Shown one piece after another: positions 12,972-18,257 of a DNA stretch of 18,257 nucleotides (within the stretch, counting starts at the first letter, position 1; the number at the start of each line of letters is the position of its first letter). This stretch comes from CAYXXN01 sp964469055 (GTDB taxonomy: Bacteria > Acidobacteriota > Thermoanaerobaculia > Multivoradales > JAHEKO01): the NCBI GenBank assembly GCA_964469055.1, contig CAYXXN010000044.1, forward strand, positions 1 through 18,257. Reading direction: 5' to 3'. A program made the position numbers and the translations under genes. Under the pieces are notes generated by a model. That model did no database searches. It saw nothing but the letters and a program-made list of their open reading frames with translations, and was not told the origin of the DNA.

Positions 12972-15461
12972 CTAGGGGTAGTACCCGCGCAGCGTCTTGG
13001 CCTCGAGCCCGCGGCGGGCGAGCTGGACCTCGACGGTGCGGAAGTCGTCGTCGCGAGAGATGTTGGAGGACTGGTAGGCGAGGTAGTAGCGCGAACGCAG
13101 CTCCTGCTGGATCTCGGTGTAGACGGCCGAGAGCCTCCCGGCGTCGTCGACGAAGAAAGCGCGGCCGCCCGTCTCCTCGGCGAAACGGCCGAGCTTGCGG
13201 CGCCCTTCCGAGCGCTCGAGACCCAGACCCACGACGTAGATGGCGACCCCGGCCCGCCGCGCGTACTCGAGAGCGTCCTCGTACGCGAACCGGCTGTGCT
13301 CGTCCTCGCCGTCCGAGAGCAGGACGAGCGCTCGCTGACCCTTGACGCCGTTGAAGTAGTGCAGGGCGAACACCAGGCTGTCGTAGAGCGCCGTGCCGCG
13401 CTCGGCCTGGAGACCCGCGAGACCGCCGGCGAGCTTGCGCACCTCGTTGGTGAACTTGACGGCCAGGTCGGGATGGTCGTTGAAGGTGATGAGGGCCGCC
13501 CGGTCGCGCGGCGTGATCGCCTCCTCGAAGAAGCGCAGGGCCGCTTGCCGGGCGCTCTCCAGGCGATCCACCATCGAGGCCGAAACGTCGAGCAGGACGC
13601 CGGCGTGGATCGGGAGGTTGGCGACTTCGTCGAAGCGCACGGGCGCTTGCGGCACGCCGTCCTCGGCGACGCTGAACTCCGTCGCCGGGAGGTGCAGGAC
13701 GGGCCGTCGCTCCCCGTCGAGCACCGCGATGTAGAGCTCGACGAACTGCACCTCCACCTCCTCCAGGGACTCCGGGGCGTTGACGAAGACCAGATCCTCC
13801 GCCGAGTTGCCGTCGGGCTGCACCGCCCGCGCGCTGACGTAGGCGGCCTCGGTTGCCGGCGGCAGGCGGATCTGCTGCGCCCACGGCGGTTGGTAGAGGG
13901 TCGCCACCAGGATGTCGTTCAAGTAGAACTCGACTCGATCGACCGCTTGGTCCGCCGGCACCTGCACCTCCGCCTCGGCGCGCACCACGCCCGCGTACTG
14001 GCCGCCCCGCCGCGGCTCGACCAACTGTACGTCGAAGCGATGCGGGCTGCTGTTGAGATCCAGAAGATCGCGTGCCAGCTCGCGACCCGTCGCGTCGCGA
14101 GCGGTCGCCGTCAAGGTTCGCAGCTGCGGGACGTTGCCGAAGTCGAGCTCGACGGAGAACGGCGGTTCGCGTTTGGTCAACACCTGCTCAGCGTCGAGGG
14201 CGAAGGTCACGTGGTCGACCTCGCGGCCAGTGGTCAGGACGTCGATTCGCACCTGCCCGGTGATCAGCTCGCCGCGCGGCGGCACGATCTGGATCGTGGT
14301 GTCGGTGGCGGCCAGCGCGGCCTCGGCCTCGGCCAGCAGGCGCCGCGTCTCCTCGTCGGCCGGGGGTGGCGGTGGGGCGTGCTCCACCTCGGGCACCTCG
14401 AGGCTGGACTCCAGTCGTTGTTGCTTCTTCGAGTTGAGGTCTTCGAGCCGCAGGAACAGACGGTAGTCGCCGGGCCGCAGGGCCCGCTCGATGACCAGCG
14501 GGATGACGTCGCCCGTGATCTCGTCGGTGCTGAAGTTGAAGCGGTAGCGGAAGTTCTCGAACAGGGCGTCGTCGAGCAGCACCTCGCCGGTGGCCACCAG
14601 ATTGTAGGAAGAGACGCCGGCGAGCGAGGCGAGACCCACCTCGCCGCGGGGGACCTCGACCAGTGCCTGGACGATGGTGCGGCTCTGGCGCCGCCCTGGA
14701 TACTGGACGGCGAGCTCGGCGGCGAAGGTCGCCGTACCCTCTGGAAGCTCCGTCGAGTAGGAGCGGAAGGTGTTGACCCACTCGCCCGAGGGGCCCTCCG
14801 GCTTCTCCTGCAGCTCGGCCAAGAGCAGCGGATAGGCCAGGGCGCCCGCGTTGCGGGCCTGCGAGATCGCCGCCTGCACAGCGTCCTCGCCGGAGTCGCT
14901 GCAGACGAGCTCGGAGACCGCCTGGTAGGTCGACTTCGTGAAATCGGGAAAGCGGAAGAGGTCGCTGACGTCATCGCCCAGCCACAGGTACCAGCGGCCC
15001 GAGCCGAAACGACGGTAGAAGAGCAGGGCGATCGACGTTCCCAGCTTGCGGGGTCGCTCGTAGTACCAGACCTGGGCCGGCCAGAGGTCGACGCAGTCGA
15101 TGGCGATCAAGGCGTCGGGCGGGCCGTTCAAGAGCAGGATCTTCGAGCGGTCGTCCTCGAGGCTCCCGAAGCGTGCCCGGGCCTCCAAGGCGAGGTCGAG
15201 CCAGCGCTCCTTGAACTCGTTGCGCGCCGTCTCCGGATAGGTATCGCGGACCCGCCAGAAGTTCTCGATGAAGGCGTCGCGCTGGTAGTTCTCCTCGAGC
15301 TCGAGGAACGATCGCCGCTCGTCCTTGGTCAGCAGCAGCTCGACCAGCTCCAGCCACTGCAGGTACTGCGGCGGCAGGTCCTTCTCCTCGACGGCCCGGG
15401 CCGGGGCGGAACTCGAGCCCAGGAGAGCGAGGATCGCGAGCAGGAGGCAGAGCCGACGCAC
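12972..15461 (-). CDS. Exported GWxTD-like / Ig-like / VWFA fusion protein
   Basis: The 829-aa predicted product starts with a signal peptide (MRRLCLLLAILALLGSSSAPARA). Residues about 30-165 match the GWxTD-domain pattern (FIENFWRVRDTYPETARNEF, then RARFGSLEDDRSKILLLNGPPD), although the naming GWxTD motif has become GSLED at 99-103. A Pro/Glu linker (PPPPPADEETRR, near 360) precedes two Ig-like beta repeats (about 383-460 and 465-560). The C-terminal VWFA domain of the acidobacterial type carries a full MIDAS: DVSAS at 625-629, Thr-690 in GTALYD, and Asp-717 in LLSDGED. The start is GTG 15461, giving a normal signal peptide with TAGCAT 7 nt upstream. ATG 15527 is a longer alternative. The open frame reaches 16532 only as antisense to the desulfurase gene. 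It leads the operon with the TonB receptor. The function is unknown; metal-dependent adhesion or complex assembly at the envelope is inferred. Confidence 0.87.
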   Translation of the reverse strand: MRRLCLLLAILALLGSSSAPARAVEEKDLPPQYLQWLELVELLLTKDERRSFLELEENYQRDAFIENFWRVRDTYPETARNEFKERWLDLALEARARFGSLEDDRSKILLLNGPPDALIAIDCVDLWPAQVWYYERPRKLGTSIALLFYRRFGSGRWYLWLGDDVSDLFRFPDFTKSTYQAVSELVCSDSGEDAVQAAISQARNAGALAYPLLLAELQEKPEGPSGEWVNTFRSYSTELPEGTATFAAELAVQYPGRRQSRTIVQALVEVPRGEVGLASLAGVSSYNLVATGEVLLDDALFENFRYRFNFSTDEITGDVIPLVIERALRPGDYRLFLRLEDLNSKKQQRLESSLEVPEVEHAPPPPPADEETRRLLAEAEAALAATDTTIQIVPPRGELITGQVRIDVLTTGREVDHVTFALDAEQVLTKREPPFSVELDFGNVPQLRTLTATARDATGRELARDLLDLNSSPHRFDVQLVEPRRGGQYAGVVRAEAEVQVPADQAVDRVEFYLNDILVATLYQPPWAQQIRLPPATEAAYVSARAVQPDGNSAEDLVFVNAPESLEEVEVQFVELYIAVLDGERRPVLHLPATEFSVAEDGVPQAPVRFDEVANLPIHAGVLLDVSASMVDRLESARQAALRFFEEAITPRDRAALITFNDHPDLAVKFTNEVRKLAGGLAGLQAERGTALYDSLVFALHYFNGVKGQRALVLLSDGEDEHSRFAYEDALEYARRAGVAIYVVGLGLERSEGRRKLGRFAEETGGRAFFVDDAGRLSAVYTEIQQELRSRYYLAYQSSNISRDDDFRTVEVQLARRGLEAKTLRGYYP

Positions 15462-15468
15462 GGGAGGG

Positions 15469-15474
15469 ATGCTA
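15469..15474 (-). promoter_or_regulatory. Putative -10 box of the VWA/GWxTD gene (TAGCAT), leaderless
   Basis: On the minus strand TAGCAT is followed by CCCTCCC (7 nt) and then GTG 15461. The spacer is the complement type of a Shine-Dalgarno and cannot pair with 16S rRNA, so a leaderless start is the simplest reading. No -35 consensus is visible. Confidence 0.45.
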
Positions 15475-15521
15475 GCAAGGACGCTGCCGACGGCTGCCGC
15501 TCGCGCCGGCGACCCGGCTGC

Positions 15522-15527
15522 TAACAT
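15522..15527 (+). promoter_or_regulatory. Putative -10 box of the desulfurase gene (TAACAT), near-leaderless
   Basis: TAACAT is followed by 9 nt (CAACCGCCC, no Shine-Dalgarno) and the ATG at 15537. It faces the VWA-gene promoter about 50 bp away in the same 75-bp divergent gap. Confidence 0.45.
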
Positions 15528-15536
15528 CAACCGCCC

Positions 15537-16688
15537 ATGCGCGGCGCCTATTTCGACCACAACGCCACCACCCCGCTCGATCCCCGGGTGCGAGAGGCAA
15601 TGCTGCCGTGGCTGGGCGAGCGCTGGGGCAATGCCGCCTCGGCGCACGCTTTCGGGCGCGCCGCCCGCGAGGCCGTCGAGCGGGCTCGCGACCAAGTGGC
15701 GGCGTTGCTCTCGGCGCGGCCGGCCGACCTCGTCTTCTGCGGCTCCGGCACGGAGGCCAACAACGCCGTCCTCGCCGCCCTGGCGAGCGGCGCCGGCCGG
15801 CGGGGTCGGCTCGTGTTGTCGGCTTTCGAGCACCCCTCGATCGACGGCATGGCCACGCGGCTCGGCGAAGGCGGCATGTTGGCGGCGCGGGTGAGGCCGG
15901 GGCCGGACGGCGTGGTGGACGCCGAGGAGATGGCCGCGGCCTTGACGGAGGACACGGCCCTCGCCTGCCTCATGCTGGCCAACAACGAGCTCGGCACGGT
16001 GCAGCCCGTCGCTGTCGTCGCCGAGGAGTGCCGACGGCGTGGGGTGCCGCTGCTCTGCGACGCCGTGCAGGCGGTGGGCAAGGTGCCGGTCTCGGTCGAG
16101 GAGCTGGGCGCGGACTACGTGGTGCTCGGCGCCCACAAGTTCTACGGACCCCTCGGAGCGGCGGCGCTGTGGGTGCGCCCGGGGGCCGAGTTCGCGCCCT
16201 ACCTCGTCGGCGGCAGCCAGGAGCGGCGGCGCCGGGCGAGTACCGTCAACGTCGCTGCCGTCGTCGGGCTCGGCGCCGCCGCCGAGCTGGCGCGCGCCGA
16301 GGGCGCGGCGTGGGCGGCGCACGCCGGTGCGCTGCGCGACCGCTTCGAGGCCGGGCTCCCGACGGTGCCGGACGTCGTCGTCCACGGCGCCGGGGCACCG
16401 CGCCTCCCCAACACGTCGCACGTCGCCTTCCTGGGGGTCGAGAACGAGGCCCTGATGATCCGTCTCGACCTCGCCGGCTTCGCGGTCTCGACCGGCTCGG
16501 CCTGCCACTCCGGCGTGATCGAGCCCTCGCACGCGATGCAGGCGCTGGGCGTGCCGAGGGAGGAGGCCGTGGCGTCGCTGCGCATCAGCTTCGGCAAGGG
16601 CAACACGGCGGCGGAGATCGAGGCCTTCCTCGCCGTCCTCGGGCGCGAGGTGGGCGCCCTGCGCCAGCTCGCCGCCGCGCCGGCATGA
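15537..16688 (+). CDS. iscS: Cysteine desulfurase, IscS/NifS type
   Basis: The 383-aa PLP-dependent aminotransferase class V enzyme strips sulfur from cysteine, giving alanine and an enzyme persulfide. It opens with YFDHNATTPLDP. CGSGTEANN (68-76) binds cofactor phosphate and FEHPS carries the ring-stacking His-99. CDAVQAVGK (174-182) and GAHKFYGP contain the PLP Schiff-base Lys-201. The persulfide Cys-323 lies in STGSACHSGVIEPSH, a group I-like loop. NifS and IscS cannot be separated by eye, so the symbol is tentative. The ATG at 15537 begins right before the conserved N-terminus. It overlaps mnmA by 4 nt (ATGA), so its main acceptor is probably MnmA. No iscU or other Fe-S assembly gene is adjacent in the window. 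Confidence 0.94.
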   Translation: MRGAYFDHNATTPLDPRVREAMLPWLGERWGNAASAHAFGRAAREAVERARDQVAALLSARPADLVFCGSGTEANNAVLAALASGAGRRGRLVLSAFEHPSIDGMATRLGEGGMLAARVRPGPDGVVDAEEMAAALTEDTALACLMLANNELGTVQPVAVVAEECRRRGVPLLCDAVQAVGKVPVSVEELGADYVVLGAHKFYGPLGAAALWVRPGAEFAPYLVGGSQERRRRASTVNVAAVVGLGAAAELARAEGAAWAAHAGALRDRFEAGLPTVPDVVVHGAGAPRLPNTSHVAFLGVENEALMIRLDLAGFAVSTGSACHSGVIEPSHAMQALGVPREEAVASLRISFGKGNTAAEIEAFLAVLGREVGALRQLAAAPA

Positions 16689-17779
16689 GCGCGCCCGTCG
16701 CGGTGGCGATGAGCGGCGGCCTCGACTCCTCGGTCGCCGCCTGGTTGTTGTCGCGGGAGGGGATCCCGGTCGTCGGCCTGTCGATGCTGCTCTGGGAACG
16801 CTCGCAGCCGCGGACGGCGAACGGTCGCTGTTGCGGCGCCCTCGACCTGGGGGACGCCCGCCGCGTGGCCGCTCAGTGCGGCATCCCGCACTACACCTTG
16901 CACATGGCCGAGGAGTTCCGGCGGCAGGTCGTCGATCCCTTCGTCGAAGAGACGCTCGCCGGCCGCACGCCGATCGCCTGCACGCGCTGCAACACCTGGA
17001 TCAAGTTCGATCGCCTGCTCTCCCGCGCCCGCACCTTCGGGGCCGAGCGCGTGGCGACCGGGCACTACGCCCGCATCCTGCCCGGTGCCGACGGCCCCGA
17101 GCTCCACGCCGCCGTCGACGCCGCCAAGGACCAGAGCTACTACCTCTTCGAGCTCTCGCGGGAGCAGCTGGCGGCCGCCCAGTTCCCTCTGGGGGAGATG
17201 ACCAAGAGCGACGTGCGCGGTCTCGCCCGCACGGCCGGACTGGTGGTGGCGGAGAAGGGCGAGAGCATGGAGCTGTGTTTCGTCGCGGGCACGGTGGGCG
17301 ACTTCGTCGTCGCCGAGGCCGCCGCGCGACCCGAGCGCTTCGCCGCCGCCACCGCCGAGGCGAGCGAGCTGGTCGACAGCGACGGCCATCTGCTGGGTGA
17401 GGGAGCGCCCTACTACCGCTACACCGTAGGTCAGCGGAGGGGCCTGGGCCTCGCCGCGCCCGAACGCCTGTACGTCCTTGGTGTGGACGCTGAAAAGAAC
17501 CGGGTAAGGGTAGGGACACAACGCGAGCTCGCTGTCGCGGGGCTCGAGGGCGACGGAGCGCGCTGGACGGGCACGCGGCCGGCGGCACCCTTCGACGCCG
17601 TGGTCAAGATCCGCGCCCGCCACGCCGGCGTCGCGTCGCGCGTGTGCCCGCTCGCCGGCGAGCGCGTGGCGGTCGACTTCAGCGAGCCGCAGTTCGGGGT
17701 CGCGCCCGGCCAGGCGGCTGTCTTCTACCAGGGCACGCGCGTCGTCGGCGGCTGCTGGATCGAGAAACAGCTCGAGTAG
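16685..17779 (+). CDS. mnmA: tRNA-specific 2-thiouridylase MnmA
   Basis: The 364-aa enzyme adenylates and thiolates wobble uridine 34 of Lys, Glu and Gln tRNAs. The PP-loop is AMSGGLDSSVA (8-18). The catalytic Cys-102 lies in ACTRCNTWIKF and the partner Cys-198 in MELCFVAG, matching the two essential cysteines of E. coli MnmA. ATGHYAR, KDQSYYLF and YTVGQRRGLG (tRNA-binding region) are all present, followed by the C-terminal beta-barrel ending WIEKQLE. Extra cysteines form a CC pair at 49-50 and make a CxxC at 99-102. The frame is open far upstream inside the desulfurase gene, but the ATG at 16685 begins just before the PP-loop strand and overlaps the desulfurase stop, so the two are translationally coupled. 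Sulfur would pass from the desulfurase directly or through a relay protein. Confidence 0.95.
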   Translation: MSAPVAVAMSGGLDSSVAAWLLSREGIPVVGLSMLLWERSQPRTANGRCCGALDLGDARRVAAQCGIPHYTLHMAEEFRRQVVDPFVEETLAGRTPIACTRCNTWIKFDRLLSRARTFGAERVATGHYARILPGADGPELHAAVDAAKDQSYYLFELSREQLAAAQFPLGEMTKSDVRGLARTAGLVVAEKGESMELCFVAGTVGDFVVAEAAARPERFAAATAEASELVDSDGHLLGEGAPYYRYTVGQRRGLGLAAPERLYVLGVDAEKNRVRVGTQRELAVAGLEGDGARWTGTRPAAPFDAVVKIRARHAGVASRVCPLAGERVAVDFSEPQFGVAPGQAAVFYQGTRVVGGCWIEKQLE

Positions 17780-17814
17780 GGCGCTGCGAGGGCGTCTGTT
17801 CGGATGGAGAGAAA

Positions 17815-17839
17815 TGGGGGCGAGCGGCGCCCGCCCCCA
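17815..17839 (-). terminator. Stem-loop terminator candidate between mnmA and the exported-protein gene
   Basis: TGGGGGCG (17815-17822) pairs perfectly with CGCCCCCA (17832-17839) across a 9-nt loop. On the minus strand the stem is followed by TTTCTCTCC, a partial U-tract. It begins 8 nt after the stop of the leftward gene, so it most likely ends that transcript. It may also stop readthrough from mnmA, which ends 35 nt before it. Confidence 0.5.
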
Positions 17840-17847
17840 AGGGGACC

Positions 17848-18257
17848 TCAGAACCCGATGCCGAAGCTGAAACGGGGCCCCGAGGCCGTGAAGTAGCCGC
17901 GCGACAGCAGCCTGCCGTCGTCGTAGGCGTACGGGTAGTAGACCGGGACGCCCTCGACCAAGACCGGGAACGCGTAGACGGCGACGTAGCGCCGGCGCGC
18001 TGGGTAGAAGACGCGCCCGTAGTAGTACGGCTGGTAGGTGGTGACGTACGGTTGGTAGATCACCTGCGGCACGACGAAGCTGCGAACCACCACCCGAGGC
18101 GGTGCCCAGGTCCTCGGTCCCACGTACACGTGATGCGGATGTGACTTGTGCACCTTGGGACCGCGACCGTGCCCTTGCCCGCGCGCGAAGGCCTCGGAAG
18201 GCGAGACCGCCAGCGCGAGGGTCAGGATCGCTGCGGCGAGGGAAGTTGCCTTGGGCA
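17848..18257 (-). CDS. Small exported Tyr/Pro/Val-rich protein (start just outside the window)
   Basis: The frame is open to the window edge. The last two bases read TG on the minus strand, directly before CCC AAG GCA, so the start codon (ATG or GTG) probably begins at base 18258. The product would then be about 136 aa. A signal peptide is evident (PKATSLAAAILTLALAVSPSEAFA). The mature part begins with a basic His/Gly/Lys segment, then VYVGPRTWAPPRVVV, then a Tyr-rich stretch (YQPYVTTYQPYYYGRVFYP) and ends in a beta-like FSFGIGF with terminal Phe. GTG 18153 would cut off the signal peptide and is rejected as the start. No family is recognised; small Tyr/Pro-rich exported proteins of this look are common in acidobacteria in my memory. 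Envelope association is inferred. Confidence 0.75.
   Translation of the reverse strand, partial: PKATSLAAAILTLALAVSPSEAFARGQGHGRGPKVHKSHPHHVYVGPRTWAPPRVVVRSFVVPQVIYQPYVTTYQPYYYGRVFYPARRRYVAVYAFPVLVEGVPVYYPYAYDDGRLLSRGYFTASGPRFSFGIGF

Noticed and set aside
10780..12975. Plus-strand open frame of 731 codons opposite the TonB-receptor gene
   Set aside because: It is a mirror-frame artefact; the minus strand encodes a recognisable STN, plug and barrel.
12964..13884. Upstream extension of the TonB-receptor frame (1101 aa in total)
   Set aside because: It is antisense to the VWA gene, is Arg/Gly/Ala-rich and lacks motifs. A clean signal peptide and STN domain begin at 12963.
12909..15524. Plus-strand open frame of 871 codons opposite the VWA gene
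   Set aside because: It is a shadow frame caused by high GC and codon bias. It is rich in Arg, Asp, Val and Leu with no domain, while the minus strand has full domain motifs.
15462..16532. Upstream extension of the VWA-gene frame (1186 aa in total)
   Set aside because: It is antisense to the desulfurase gene with low-complexity composition. The signal peptide begins at 15461 (or at most 15527).
16199..17623. Minus-strand open frame of 474 codons opposite the desulfurase gene and mnmA
   Set aside because: It has no motifs, and both plus-strand genes are certain.
1..18257. CRISPR arrays, insertion sequences, integrases, tRNA or rRNA genes, riboswitches
   Set aside because: No regularly spaced repeats, transposase or recombinase motifs, terminal repeats or recognisable structured RNA were seen. 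The window reads as core chromosome.

Overview
The window is a very GC-rich, densely coded bacterial chromosome segment with no mobile element, CRISPR array, rRNA or tRNA gene that I can recognise. Two domain types point to Acidobacteriota, perhaps a Thermoanaerobaculia-like lineage: a diverged GWxTD-type domain and a 'VWFA-related Acidobacterial' domain, here joined in one exported protein. STN-bearing TonB-dependent receptors and a gingipain-like C25 protease show a Gram-negative envelope. The taxonomy is inferred from gene content only.

Layout: (1) 1-2730: the tail of an unidentified gene, a possible terminator, and a secreted gingipain-family (C25) cysteine protease. (2) 2744-5314: argS (minus strand) diverging from a macro-domain ADP-ribose protein. 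(3) 5331-7725: a minus-strand operon trmJ > 148-aa hypothetical > apgM, with a short overlap at the first junction and 8 nt at the second. (4) 7795-8106: a small conserved-looking protein with a good sigma-70-like promoter. (5) 8266-10591: maf > ECF sigma factor > FecR-type anti-sigma factor, chained by 4-nt stop/start overlaps. (6) 10579-15461 (minus strand): a VWA/GWxTD exported protein followed 8 nt later by an STN-containing TonB-dependent receptor. The receptor's 3' end overlaps that of fecR by 13 bp. (7) 15537-17779: cysteine desulfurase and mnmA, overlapping by 4 nt. (8) 17848-18257: a Tyr/Pro-rich exported protein whose start codon appears to lie one base beyond the window.

How the genes work together: argS, trmJ, the desulfurase and mnmA all serve tRNA charging or modification. 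The last two form a sulfur relay for 2-thiouridine at the wobble position. The ECF sigma, the FecR with a C-terminal STN-like domain and the receptor with an N-terminal STN domain make up the parts of a cell-surface signalling circuit. The partner encoded with the receptor, a GWxTD+VWA fusion, is the least understood component.

A recurring signal stands out. At least four genes (argS, maf, the VWA/GWxTD gene and the desulfurase) have a TAnnnT -10-like hexamer 7-9 nt before a start codon and no Shine-Dalgarno, suggesting leaderless transcripts. The internal sigma and fecR genes instead carry GGAG exactly 8 nt before their starts. No stretch over 300 bases lacks a gene; the longest gap is 8107-8265, which contains a perfect 10-bp hairpin.
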